Source: Arctopsyche grandis
Taxonomy: Eukaryota; Arthropoda; Insecta; Trichoptera; Hydropsychidae
NCBI RefSeq assembly: GCF_051622035.1
Contig: NC_135358.1
Location: forward strand, 22,510,501-22,574,500
DNA: 64,000 nt
Direction: 5' to 3'
The notes beneath the pieces were generated by a model. It saw nothing but the letters and a program-made list of their open reading frames with translations, made no database searches and had not been told where the DNA came from. The position numbers and the translations under genes were made by a program. This document shows positions 37,648-49,510 of the stretch, one piece after another (within the stretch, counting starts at the first letter, position 1; the number at the start of each line of letters is the position of its first letter).

Positions 37648-40600
37648 ATGGGCGTGATGGGAAGATTCTTGCGATATGCGGCCTTGCGGCTGTTTGAACT
37701 GACTGTGGCATTTTTACTAGTCGTTTATATGCCTGGTCTGCCGCCTGAAGGATCCTTCACCGCCACTAGGTATATATTTTTTTCAGTCGTATCATATTGA
37801 TCGCAATTAAGTCAATACGTAGCGGTTTAAATCAATATTTGTTTATATTACTTTCAGTATGTAATACAGGTGTTATCTAATTACTCGTGAACTTGTATGT
37901 CTGCGAACCTTACACATGATATCGTCTCTTAGATAACATTTGTTCAATAATGTCATACGTTAATAATATTTAATACTGAAAACTGCAATTTATTTTGTAG
38001 TAAGATATTTTGAGTGTTACAACATTTTTACAACGTATTCTAACTTGTTGCTACTTGTGAAGAGAGTTTTACATGAGGAAATCGTATTCATTAACATGTA
38101 AACATTTCAACTTCACCATTATAATTTTTTCCATTTATTAATTTGCAAGTTATATTTTCCTGTTATTAATATCCAAATCAAAGTCCAAGGAAATATGTAA
38201 AAAATCAATTGTTATTTATTGAGTTGAATCAATAGGTTTATTCGATGAAGATATTGTCAAGCATATCCATACATATGTTATGTAAAATATTCCAATCATA
38301 TGATTTCAGCATTAAATCTCCTAAGCCATTAGAGGGGCCTTACACCTTAAACAATTACTTAAATAATGCGGACCATTTATACGAAGACAAAGTCCAAGGT
38401 CCTGAATGCTTTGCAGAATGGAATGGAGAATTGTATGCATCGATACATGGAGGAGAAGTTATCAAGTTGTTACCAAACGGAGAAGTGAAACATGTCGCTA
38501 AAATTGGACAGCCATGTGGTACTGTACCAATATTTATTGATTTTTTTTATTATGGATATGTATTAAAACTTTTCTTTTTCTTTTTTTATAGATGGTTACT
38601 GGCAAGAGCCAAAGTGTGGTCGTCCATTGGGTATTGAATTCGACAAATCAGGCGTTTTGTATGTATCCGATGCATATTATGGAATTTGGAAAATCGACAT
38701 TATCAATGGTCAGAAACAACTATTAATTTCCCCTGATGTTGAAATCGAAGGCAAAAAACCTAGAATTTTTAATAGTTTGGCTTTGGCTATGAATGGAGAT
38801 CTTTACTGGACCGATTCTTCATCAGATGTTAGTTTACAAGATGGAGTGTTTGGAATGCTTCTTGATGGCAGTGGAAGGTAAGAACCATATTTCCTATAAT
38901 GTTATTTTACACGTATTTAGTAGTATAGTATTGTGTTATATGCATAAAGCTTAGGATCGCCTTATCAGTGCATATGTAGAGCTGATTTATTCCTAAATCC
39001 CCATATTAAAGACAGTAAGCTATTGTTTACATACTATCCAACACAGTAAACTTGCACACATTTTACAAATAAAACAGTATTGTAAAGGCACGCGATTCAC
39101 TATAGTTTTTAATTGTTAGATTCAAACTAATGTGCAACAGTTAGCTAGTTAGATAGGATTTGTTAAATGCATGCAACTACATACATACATATGTATATGA
39201 GCCATCACATTTGAAAATGGCGGAAGTCCAATTTTCAGTTCTAAAAACACTATTTCTGTTTTGATTAATTCACAAATTGTTATTACTTCAATAGAATAAG
39301 CAGAATAAACGTATTATAGGCAACCAGTATTTTTAAATATTGTAAAACGCAAAACATTATATTTCATATTTTGCGAGATATTTCTCGAAATGAAGACAAG
39401 TGGACTTATACCACTTTCAAATATAACGGCTCATATGTTTGTACAATATAAAACCAAAACGTTGTGTTTGTGATTTATTTGAAATTCATTTTTTAGATTA
39501 TTCCATTATGATGCTGCAAAAAATAAGAGTAAAGTTCTTTTGGATGGATTGTGGTTTGCTAACGGAGTTGCGTTGTCCCCCAACGAAGACTTTGTTATTG
39601 TATCTGAAACAGCTCGTAGTCAAATCCGAAGATATTACCTCAAGGGAGAGAAGAAAGGTACCGATGATATATTCATCGATGAATTGCCAGGTGAGATATT
39701 CGATAAATATTGTTTTAATTGAATAATTAAAAAAAAAGTTAAAATTGTATTCATTTATGTATCATTATTTTTTTAGGTGTTCCCGATAATCTGAAGGCGT
39801 GTCCAAAAACAATATTAGTACCACTAGTTGCCCCAAGGGATGACATGCATCCTGTTATATTCCAATCAATTGCACCGCATCCAATGCTCAGAAAGTTCTT
39901 GGCTCGGATTATTGCTCTCATAGAATTACCATTCAAAGCAGCTCAGAATGTCATGCCTCACTATATATTCGAACGAGTAATTCATTGGGTGATTAGAATG
40001 ATTAATTAGTACTCAAATGAATAATTATAATAATAACATATGTATTATAATTGTGATTGACATTATTTTTTAGATCGGCCATTTCGAATGTGTCCAAGCG
40101 TTAGTCCCTAAGCGGACTACAATCCTAAAATTAGACTGGTCTGGAAAAGTATTGGAAACTTGGCATAACATTGATGGGACACTCTCTGGAATTAGCGAAG
40201 CTTACGTATTCAATAATCAGTTGTATCTCGGTAGTCCGTATAATAAATATGTCGGTAGAGTACCAGTGCCAGGCGTCAATATTGAAAACGTGAGGATGGA
40301 GATGCCTAAAGCTAAGCCTGCTACGAAACCTATAACTCAGAAACCGACTGAAGCACCAACAACTCAACCTCCCAAGACCACTCAACTACCAAAGACCACT
40401 CAAGCTCCCAAAACCACTCAAGCTCCCAAAACCACTCAAACTCCCAAAACCACGCAACCTCCAACACCTAAACCAGCTGAAGCTACCCCATCTACACCAA
40501 AGCCAACTCAAGCTCCTTCAACAAAGACAGCAAAACCTGCCGAAAAAGCAACTCCAATTCCAAAAAAATCTGAAAAGTCTGCAAAGACTCCCGAGCCTGA

Positions 40601-40778
40601 AGTCAAACCGATTCCAATCCGAGAAGAGATTCCAGCAGATACTACACCGCCTAAGAAGGAAAATTTAAAGATTATAAGAAAGGAAGGACCATCAGAAATA
40701 CCAAACCCAGATATCCCCGAAAAGGCAGCTCCTAAGAAGGTTGTTAAAAAAGAAGTCCCAAGTAAAAATGAGCTCTAG
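37648..40778 (+). CDS. Hmu: hemomucin / APMAP-like strictosidine-synthase-fold protein, complete
   Basis: Hemomucin is a membrane-anchored surface mucin of insect haemocytes and other tissues. Its propeller is related to APMAP and strictosidine synthase, and its true substrate is not known. Six exons join in frame: 37648-37769, 38310-38518, 38592-38877, 39497-39690, 39777-39988, 40074-40778 (1728 bases, 575 residues, close to the fly protein). Start MGVMGRFLRYAALRL; a membrane anchor follows (LTVAFLLVVYMPGLPP, residues about 18-34) with no cleavage site, as in type II proteins. The propeller shows GPECFAEWNGELYASIHGGE, CGRPLGIEFDKSGVLYVSDA, NSLALAMNGDLYWTDSSSD, WFANGVALSPNEDFVIVSET and ELPGVPDNL. 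APKRTT-like VPKRTTILKLDW closes it. From about residue 420 the tail is Thr/Pro/Lys-rich with repeated PKTTQA units, a mucin-type O-glycosylation region. The fifth exon's donor was placed after IHW by homology; an earlier GTAATT is possible. Confidence 0.92.
40370..40460 (+). repeat. PKTTQ codon repeat in hemomucin tail
   Basis: About six copies of a 15-18-base unit coding PKTTQ(A/L/T/P) lie head to tail. Such repeats vary in number among strains in mucin genes. They supply many Thr sites for O-glycans. Confidence 0.85.
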
Positions 40779-41021
40779 TTTCTATCTGATCAATGTTTTA
40801 TAAATGGCAGAGTCGTACCTATGTTTTTATACATTTTATAAATGAAGAACAACGAAGAAAATCTCTAACACACTGTCATTATTGTTAGAAATTAATTGAT
40901 ATAATCCATTTCGTGGAAATTACGAGTATCATAAAAAAATACTCAAAACTTGTTAATTTATGTGCAGCTAAAGTTTTTTTTCTATTTGAAGCTTGTGTAC
41001 TTGTGTATTTTGTTTATTTTA

Positions 41022-41027
41022 AATAAA
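41022..41027 (+). terminator. hemomucin polyadenylation signal
   Basis: AATAAA about 245 bases after the hemomucin stop codon, the first canonical hexamer on this strand. Confidence 0.45.
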
Positions 41028-42692
41028 TGTTGAAATTTGTACTTATCTATTCTAAATATCGATACATACTTTATTAAAATTTTATTTTTGATATTTTGTT
41101 ATTTCAAAAGAAAGTTTCTATGTACATATACATATATTGATTGATTTTAATGTTATATTTGGTCTGTTTAAAATATGTACTATATTTTATTTGGAGAATC
41201 TGATATTTTCCTAAATCGCATATCTAAATGTCAGCACATTCATTAGATGTATTTACTAATATTTGCAGCAGCTGTCGACCAGCTAAATTTCCTTCATGGA
41301 ATTATTTTGAACTATTGATTTAATTTTAACTATGTTTCTTTAATATCTTTTTATCTTAGAAAAAAATGTTAAAATCTCACGGTTGAACTTAAGCACAATC
41401 GCTTTACTTTTTTTATGTCATACTATCGCATAGAAAAATTAATAATGTATGCTTTCTGTTTTTAACCTAGGCTTAATTTTATATTTTGAAACTATGTTAC
41501 GAACGAAGGGTAATAATAACGTGTATATAAACATTTTTACTATTCCAATCTTTGACTGTGATTAATTAAAAAAGTTGTTATGAATAGCAATAAGGTAATT
41601 TTCACTATTTTAAATACTCTCATTCAGTTACTTTCATAAAAGTCCTTTTTTAATATTAGTTATTACTTTTTGATATTACAATATTGTTATCTGTTATGAC
41701 TTACTATTGCGCAATGGCAGCTTACCAAATACCAAATATGTATGTAGTTGGTTTTGTTTTATTTCTCTTATTCTTATTCTTATTACATTTCATCTTGTTT
41801 TCGCATATTCGTTTTTTTTTTTTATACATTTTAATTTTTTTATTTATATATACATATATTTAGGGTTTTGGTTTCATATTTATATAAATTAATGAATATT
41901 TTCATATATAATTTACAAACGATCAACTGAAACCAGTGTTTCTATAATAAATTTGATGTCAAACTGGCTCGATATAGTTTGTTGTTAAATAACTATGATT
42001 CACAAAATTTTTTGTATGGAAAAGTTTTATAAAATACAATTTCATATAATTTGTGAACATTTTGTTTATTATTTTTTTCTTTGCATACATATATGTACAC
42101 AATTTTTTTTTTCGTTAATTTTTCAATACAATATATGTATGTAAATCTAATTCCATTATACGTACATATATAATTTTGACTAAAATTTAAGAACGCATTT
42201 AGAATACTTTTAAAAACAAACTTTTACACAATACCATTGTATGTACCGATTTACATTATATGTAGATAGGTTTAGATTATTAATTTAGATTCAATTTATA
42301 ATACCGCTTTTGAAACATCACAACTATTTCAAACATATATAAATACACTTTTAAATATTTGTTTATTTTATATATGTATACATCTGCATTATTTAGAAAA
42401 CTCTTCATCACACTCATTTTTATAATCTGTATATGTAAATGCAAAAATTAGAAGTAAGTGGAATTATATTGGTTTCCGGTCATTTTTTATTCAGGTTGTG
42501 AAATAAAACCTCTAGAAAAAAATGTATTTCATTTTTCTGTTTTTTTTTTTTGTACACAAGTCAAATAACAAAGTATGTGTATTATTCACATACAAATGTA
42601 ATATTTTTGTACATGACATATATAAATATGTATTCCTTTTAAGGAAAGACAAATTTAATTGCAAAGTCCAAAAGAAGCTGCTTCTCAGATTT
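41028..42692. other. AT-rich intergenic DNA
   Basis: No gene or element is supported. Long T runs and CATATATGTA words are frequent. Small frames at 41707 and 42522 are composition artefacts. Confidence 0.4.
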
Positions 42693-42896
42693 GGTTCGGT
42701 GATTACTGGTCACAAATTACTCGTCACAAAGTCACTAAAATCTCTATAACGGAACATCTGGCAGCCGAAAAGTCCATCATACTAACAATAACTATCATAG
42801 TAAAGAGAACTTGAGTGCCAAATATTGTGTATTCGCGATTTTCATGGCAAAAATTGTCTTTGTGACCACCCCAATGTGACGAATAGTCCAATTACC
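42693..42896. mobile_element. MITE family A, copy 2 (9-bp duplication)
   Basis: The left end is GGTTCGGTGATTACTGGTCA and the right end inverted is GGTAATTGGACTATTCGTCA. A perfect 9-bp duplication CTCAGATTT flanks it (42684-42692 and 42897-42905). It shares GTCACTAAAATCTC, AGAACTTGAGTGCCAAATATT and GTGTATTCGCGATTTTCATG with the other copies but is the most diverged in its terminal repeats. Confidence 0.8.
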
Positions 42897-43273
42897 CTCA
42901 GATTTACAACCCCCAAAATCTACTTTACCAATAGTAGAGTTCACTATAATTTTCTACCTAGTAGAGGAAAGTCAACGATTGTTGGCTGTTACGATAAAAT
43001 TTTAGTGTTACTGTACTATGTATTTTAATCTTTATTATAATATAAAGTAACGCTAATTGACGGTTAACTAAAATATTATTTTCGATTAGTAGTAAACATT
43101 GCCAAGGACATGAAAGATACTCAGTAATGTCACAGTTTTTATTTTTAACTTAGTATATTCCTTAGATTAGTGAATTTTTCAAAATTTTTCCATTATTATT
43201 TTTTAATTTAATATCCAATGCATTTCCTTTCAGACTATATTCGTTGGGTAGGGGCCATTTTGTCGACCCTTAA

Positions 43274-44064
43274 AGGTCTGTTCATACTTAACAGCACTGC
43301 ACGACTCCGTTTCAAATATGTCATTTTATTACATTTCTATTCATATCTACCGTCACGTCACGTTCACAGCACTTTGGCCGAGTGCAAGGCAAAATCGTCT
43401 TACTTATACATTACAGGCCATGACGATACGGCGCAATATTGCTTACGTCGTATTGTCGAGTACTTACAATATGAATGCATACACGTGCATTCGTAGCTAC
43501 GCGTCAAAATACAAGTCAGCAAAAATGTTTCAGCGTTTATCGAACGAAAAATTATGTATAATCGCGTTGTTGTTGGAAGAAGAAGCTCAAGAAGGCAATA
43601 CAAAAGCACGGAGGCGTTTTGATGTGCATCCCATGTTAAAAAATAGAAAAACCGAAGGAGAGTTTTGGACACTGTATAAGGAGCTTGTGGACGATGGACA
43701 ATATTTTTTTAAATATTTCCGTAAAAAGTTTAAAATTTTTAAATATTTGCGCCAAAACCATGTGGAAAGATTGAACAGCTGTCAACTGTCACTATCGATA
43801 ATTGGTCCGAAACAGCAAAGCGGCAGACTCATGGCACGTAATTCGCGTGTATATTTCCACGATGGCTAAAAAAACGGATACGATACGTTGACGGATGTTG
43901 CTGTAAGGTATGAACAGGAAATGTCGGGTACTGCTGTAAGCCTGCCGTGGCGTAAACGTGACGGTTGGTATGAATATACCCATACAAAATGTACCAAAGA
44001 ATACTTTTCGTACGGCCGGATACCTGCTGAAGTCGGTACGTGCTGACTAGGTATGAACAGACCT
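43274..44064 (+). mobile_element. PIF/Harbinger element, deletion derivative
   Basis: The ends AGGTCTGTTCATACTTA and, inverted from the right, AGGTCTGTTCATACCTAG form the inverted repeat. TAA stands outside each end (43271-43273 and 44065-44067), the TWA target of PIF/Harbinger. At 791 bp it keeps only an N-terminal transposase-like fragment (43525-43869), so it is non-autonomous. Confidence 0.82.
43525..43869 (+). pseudogene. truncated Harbinger transposase (ALP1-like N-terminus)
   Basis: From an ATG at 43525 the frame reads MFQRLSNEKLCIIALLLEEE, then RRRFDVHPMLKNRKTEGEFW and TLYKELVDDGQYFFKYFR. This is the conserved N-terminal wording of insect ALP1-like Harbinger transposases (W-H-P...KTEGEF...L..DD..FFKYFR). 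After FRKKFKIF the similarity fades and the frame closes at 114 codons, whereas family members run to roughly 350-400. The catalytic DDE region is absent. Confidence 0.75.
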
Positions 44065-44107
44065 TAATCCAGTATATTTACTCCAATACTAAGCATATAT
44101 ATTTTGC

Positions 44108-44504
44108 CGGTCTCCGTGACGGGCCCGAATGTGAAACGCCCGAAAACGCAAATATCGGAAGGCAAAGATCGAAAATCGAAAGATCTTAAGTCGAAAGATC
44201 AAAAAAAAAAAAGGGTGCATGGTAAACGGTATATACTCACGTACAAACTCACTTAATTTGCGCGAGCAGGATACAACAGGAACAGGCTTTTCCTCCCGTA
44301 TTAATGTGCGCGCGCAGAATACGGGAGGAAAAGACTGTTCCTCTTGTTCCTGTTGTATCCCGCTCGCGCAAATTAAATGAGTATGTACCGTTTTCCATGC
44401 ACCCTTTTTTTTATTTTTCGACTTCAGATCTTTCGATTTTCGATCTTTGCCTTCCTATATTTGCGTTTTCGGGCGTTTCACATTCGGGCCCGTGAGGTAG
44501 ACCC
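44108..44504. mobile_element. long foldback element (family B), full copy with 9-bp duplication
   Basis: Two arms of about 175 bp are near-inverted copies: the left begins CGGTCTCCGTGACGGGCCCG, the right inverted begins GGGTCTACCTCACGGGCCCG. Both continue with GAAACGCCCGAAAACGC, AAAGATCGAAAATCGAAAG and GGTGCATGGTAAACGG. A perfect 9-bp duplication ATATTTTGC flanks it (44099-44107, 44505-44513). The centre holds TACGGGAGGAAAAG and TTGTTCCTGTTGTATCC words. A small open frame at the centre is not a gene. The 9-bp duplication suggests a Mutator-like source. Confidence 0.85.
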
Positions 44505-44939
44505 ATATTTTGCATCGAGGCTACAAGTGTTGTATCTTTTCATGGTATGATACACTAGAAAAATTATTATCATATTTCTTTTGGTCCTTAAGGATACGAT
44601 TTGTTATTAATTGATAGATGTTAGGTTACAAACATAATTATTCGTATTAAAATGTTTCAGTCAATTTTTATAGATTCGCAGTTATTGTATAGTGCTGTTA
44701 AGTTGGCAACATGTATTCTGCAGATAGCTGTCAGTTGATTTATATTTGACAGTAGCGTAGTAGTAAGATATTACTATACTACTGTGTAGCAATATAATAC
44801 TACTGTATAGTAATATATAGTATTATGGATTTTTAGTAATTAAATTGCTGGTGAAAGGATATTAATAAGTATGAATATTCCTGGTCAGTTCTCATTGACT
44901 GAATACCTACATTAAATATTGTTTTTACCAATTGCAAAT

Positions 44940-46284
44940 ATGGGATCAAAGAACGATAAATGGGATTCGAACGTTATCGTAAAGTTTTTTGAAACTTTCG
45001 AACACTATCCTGTGCTTTGGGATAAGAATGAAAAACAAAATAAAGATGTAAGAAATGCAGCTTTGGAGAGGTTCCGAAAACATTTAGAAAGAATCGACGT
45101 CCCTGTACCGAATGTTGAATATCTAAAAGCAAAAATTAAAGTACTAAGAAATGCTTACAGATGTGAAGTTGCAAAAGTTCGCAAAAGTCAAGAATTCTCT
45201 CGGCGAGCTGACGATATTTACAAACCAAAACTTGCATGGTTCAACAAGGCAAAGTTTTTGTATCAAAATACTACATCCCTTCAGGTATGTTTATCAAATA
45301 TTTACTTAATACAAAATTTGAGAACTTGGTACATATACGTTTAATCGATTTTGTTTAGACGATGAGAGAACGAAAACTACCGCCGTCTCCATCTGATTGC
45401 CCAGAATCATTCACAGACATTGACGATTCGAATGAAGACGTCGACACTCTACTGCCATTGATTAAATGCGTTCAAAAGTATCAATGTCTCTATGACTGTA
45501 CTCTTCGCGAATATTCTCTAGAAAACGAACAAAACAAAGCGTGGGAATATGTAGCCCAAGAACTCGATGAAACAAGTATGTATGCATTTTCACGTTTATC
45601 TTATTTTCTAAATATTTTTAATGCAATTTTTACTTAACTTACAATTCTATTGCAGCTGACGATTGTAAACAAAGATGGCAAACCCTCTGTGACTGTTTAG
45701 TGCGATATTTAAAAAATACTTCCAGTGAAGAACCGACTATAGAATTTCACCTGTACGAATCAATGAAGTTCATTATTCCGTTCTTAGAAATAAAAAAGGA
45801 ATCAGTAAATCAGAAAGATATATTAACTAAACCAGTGCAGGTGAAGATTGAAGATGGAACGCATCTGTCTCCAAAGATGGTGCTGTTGTATAATGAAAGC
45901 AACGGTAAACATCAATCGGAAGATAGCTACAGTACAAGATTGGATTCTGAAGAAACAAACATTGAAGTGAAAAGTGAATTAAATATACCGAATGATGTAT
46001 ATGATGAGAGTAATGAAACAGATCCTATTAACGTTGAACACGAAATGTACGATTCTAATTCATCGAATAAGAATTTAATGGGAAGTGATAATGATGCTTC
46101 TCCAAATCATCAGAACTTTGCAGATGATCATTCGCCAAGAAAAAAACAAAAGACACAAAATGAAACCGATTTGCACTTTTTCAAGAGTATTTTGCCAGAT
46201 GTTGCGCACTTTAATCTGTCACAGAAAAGATTGTTCAAACAGAAAATCCTTCAAGCCATAGACGAAATAACACACAATTATTAA
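44940..46284 (+). CDS. two-MADF-domain BESS-motif protein, complete
   Basis: MADF-BESS proteins are insect DNA-binding transcriptional regulators (Adf-1, Stonewall and Dorsal-interacting Dip3 are members). Three exons join in frame: 44940-45284, 45359-45575, 45656-46284 (396 residues). The start MGSKNDKWDSNVIVKFF is the first ATG of the exon. The first MADF-like domain covers about residues 8-105 (FFETFEHYPVLWDKNEKQNK, LRNAYRCEVAKVRKS, YKPKLAWFNKAKFL). A second covers about 135-210 (LLPLIKCVQKYQCLYDCTLR, AWEYVAQEL, DDCKQRWQTLCDCLVRYLK). The BESS motif is at the C-terminus (DLHFFKSILPDVAHFNL, then RLFKQKILQAIDEI), a protein-interaction segment. The linker is acidic with a basic RKKQK patch near 340. 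I cannot assign an orthologue. Confidence 0.87.
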
Positions 46285-46294
46285 CAAGTTCGCA

Positions 46295-46300
46295 AATAAA
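46295..46300 (+). terminator. MADF gene polyadenylation signal
   Basis: AATAAA only about 10 bases after the stop codon, implying a very short 3' UTR if used; other hexamers follow within 100 bases. Confidence 0.4.
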
Positions 46301-46639
46301 GTAACACTATCTTTCATAATCTCATGTAACCACTAATTTTCATAGTGTGCATAATATAATGTATATACAATTTCTTTTATAAATATACAATGACTTTTAA
46401 TTATTTGATTAATTAATTATTGTCTTGTCTTTCGTATGATGGACTAAAATATAATTGAAAAAAAAATTGAGCAGATTTAGCTCATCGCTAATATGGAAAG
46501 TAATGGTTATAATGAAAAAATGTTGTTAGTCTCATTCTTCTGGTTATAACCAAGTTTGAGTGCATCTATATCAATGTAATGAGACAAATACAGGAACAAA
46601 TTTTAAATGAATATCATCAGATTACCATGTAGATATAAA

Positions 46640-46890
46640 TGAGACGTGTATTACAGTTATTCGGCGATATTGCACGAAGAGGTGCAGAGAGTCTGGAAAA
46701 GTTGGTTGTAGTTGGTGGTGTGGAGGGCAGATGAGGCAGAGGCAGATCCCCCATGCGCTGGACCGGCCAAATATGTACAGCGATGGGCTCTTCCATAGTG
46801 GCAAATCTTCGTCTCGCCAAATTCAGAAACAAATGGAAGCAACTAGTTAACCAGACATCACAGTCACGATCTTCAGTGATGAGGCATACA
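46640..46890 (+). pseudogene. C-terminal fragment of a non-LTR reverse transcriptase
   Basis: The plus strand reads LFGDIARRGAESLEKLVVVG, a stop, then SPMRWTGQICTAMGSS and LAKFRNKWKQLV. This matches the common tail of insect endonuclease-reverse transcriptases (FGHI.R....LE...V.GKVEG...RGR.P.RW.DQI). Only this tail is present and it has an in-frame stop. Minus-strand frames here are shadows. Confidence 0.65.
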
Positions 46891-47601
46891 ATTCTATATA
46901 TAGATATAAATACGGTTTAATTTAATTTTTTATTAAACATACTAATTTTATAAATATACAAAATAAAACCAACAGTACATATATACATTGGGAAAGTATA
47001 ATGTAGGAAGCGATTTTTTAAGTGGTCGATGTATCACAATTCCATCAGACATACATATATAGATATCATAACATTCAAAATCCATCTCATTTCTTTTACA
47101 TTCCTATATAACTAATAACAATAACAATAAAAATGTACATATCGATATATGTACATAGGAGTATACATAGCTTTGAGATGGATCATATTATACTTGATGT
47201 AGTTTATGTATCACAATTCAAAAGGCTGATATAAAATTGTTTTATCGTCACATTATTATTACTGACTAATTATTGTACAGATATAGAATATTAAGATTGA
47301 TATTTATATTAGAATAAATTCCCAAATAATTTAATGACACCAAATGTTACATAATAATTATGGTGTTTACAAATTATGGTAGCAGTATTATTTATTAAAA
47401 TCAAATTGACGCAAAATTGAAGCAGTACCCTGTTTTCTAATATAAATGAACTAAAATCTCATCATAATAAGAATATTTTCATACCAAACTATAAGGAAAA
47501 GACCAGACCATATTTTTGTTGACTATTTTTATGTATGACAAAATAATAAAAAAATAGTTAAGTATTCTTAAAAATATTGTATAAGGGCGGTTGTTATCAA
47601 A
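46891..47601. other. spacer between tail-to-tail genes
   Basis: AT-rich sequence probably holding the 3' UTR of the minus-strand C3orf33-like gene; TTTATT near 47390 (an inverted AATAAA) is a possible polyadenylation site. No gene is seen. Confidence 0.35.
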
Positions 47602-49510
47602 CTATGATGCAACATTTACGGTTGGTTTGTTGGTTCTTTTCGGAATATAAGGTTTTAAAAGGGTGTATGCTTGATCCAGACGAGAAGGTGGTATAATGTC
47701 TTGCCAAAATCCACTGCGAGTCGATTTCGCTTTATCTTGCGCTCTCTGAAGCGAGTGTCCTTTACTAGCACTACCTTCTTGCTCTTTCATCCATGGCGTC
47801 CACCAAGAATAATTGATATTTTTAGGAAGTGGTGGAATGTCAGCTGACACTTTTGCCATTCCCAACTCGATCAATTTTTCGCTGACCTCTATGTCTTCAA
47901 TCATTGGTATGTGTTTGTTTTTGGCTTTTTTATTATCGACCTGTAAATTTGTTCCAAATCGAATTATTACTTGTGTGATGTACCTTCTTTATATACTGGT
48001 AATAAATACATCTTATTACATGTTATATACACTATTTAAAACAAGTGAAATAATTCAGGTGTATTAATTTATTCCAAACACCCGAAAATTAAATGGAAGT
48101 TAGATTTTATCTACATATGTATATATATTCGAACCCTAAACAATAATAAATTTTAAAATATTACATTTCTATGTATAAAAAAATCACAAAATTTCATATA
48201 TTGATACTCAGTTTAGATAAAGTAAAAATAATAATCACCTTTAATGTAGGCGAAGGAGCAACAGGCCAATGAATTTTAACATGTCCTATTAATGCATCTT
48301 TGTTGCATGCAAGCGGTGTAATAGTCGCCTCTTTCCCCACAGCTACTACTTGAAGCCAACTCATACCATTTCCTCCTACTAGTTGGGTACCCCATACCTA
48401 AAATGTTCATAATATAATGCATATTGCTAACTAGAAAGTTAACGCAAAAACTGTTAAAAAAGAAAGTTTGGAAGCCTGACCTGTACAGGTAGTGGAGGTT
48501 TACTCGAGTGCCATAGTGGAATACGCACAAGTGGTTTGTGATCGAATAACAGTCTAGTTCCATGAATAGACGGCTGACAATCTACAATGCGTCCCCGTAG
48601 AGGCTCTCGATTCTTGATAAAATGTTTCGGAACGTCCGCGGCTCGAGAAAACTTGCTCAACTTAAAAAATAAAATAATTTACAATATTCATACAAAATTC
48701 GCGTTCGAAAGTTAAAAGTAAACTCACAGGTCGAACTTTGTGAATCGCAAAAGCTAGTCCTATCCCGGCGACTGTGTAAATGCCAATCTGAAAATAAATT
48801 TTTTAATAAAATGTTAAAATGTCACTTAGACTAGCACAATTCTAGACTAACATTTAATCAACACAATAAACTTATTTTTGATCCAAAACTTTTCAATCTG
48901 TAATATGGATAGTTTTTATTTTATAACAAAGTACCTGGTTTAAAAAGCAAAATTGTTTTACTAATAATTAGCAAACAAATTAGCTTTCTATTTTCATATT
49001 TGTCAAAAGTACATACATATGTATATATTTAATAAAATAAATAGCTTTCTGGCAATAAAGAAACTCTGTAATTATTGCATTAATAAAAAAAACAATATTC
49101 CTATTTATTATTTAATATTATATATTCATATTCATATACTATAAAAGGTAAAAGAAGATCGCCATTTGGAATAACTCTTCTGGTTGTAAGATTGTGCAAT
49201 CGTTGATGTGGATGAGTGAGGATTTCCTTCCTAATTCGCATTTACATTCAACTTTTCCAGCTATTTTCCAAAATTGAATAATTTGAAATTTAATTATAAT
49301 AAAAGTATCTTGAGATCTTTAAAATAAAACATTCTTATTCTGAAATAATTTTAGATATACAACGTTATCACTGATACGTATGTGACATTTCATCTATAAT
49401 TTGATTAACCTGAAGGTGCAAATTAATGCAAGTGATACCTGGTTGGCTCTAGTATTCTGCTCGAGGTAAGAAGTGATGCGCTCCATCAGGTCGTTTTGTT
49501 TTGATGACAT
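47602..49510 (-). CDS. C3orf33: C3orf33-like membrane protein with SNase-like fold, complete
   Basis: Five minus-strand exons join in frame: 49510-49439, 48787-48728, 48660-48481, 48397-48239, 47940-47602 (810 bases, 269 residues), all GT-AG and all in phase 0. The start is MSSKQNDLMERITSYLEQN. One membrane segment follows (IGIYTVAGIGLAFAI, residues about 25-39), then LSKFSRAADVPKHFIKNREP with LRGRIVD, matching the vertebrate C3orf33 wording (FTSSSDIP.EFI....LRGR). The middle part (WLQVVAVGKEATITPLACNK, LIGHVKIHWPVAPSP) and the C-terminal part (LIELGMAKV, then SLQRAQDKAKSTRSGFWQD) look like a staphylococcal-nuclease-type OB fold (small molecules of this fold keep LI..GLA.V ... L...E..AK....G.W). 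The usual SNase catalytic Arg/Glu set is not evident. The function is unknown; human C3orf33 has been linked to AP-1 signalling. Confidence 0.8.

Noticed and set aside
39966-39990. Earlier splice donor CGA|GTAATT for hemomucin exon 5
   Set aside because: It keeps frame, but the later donor TGG|GTGATT restores the IHW/IGHFE join that matches the fly protein better.
43400-43672. Minus-strand 90-codon frame
   Set aside because: Shadow of the Harbinger transposase fragment.
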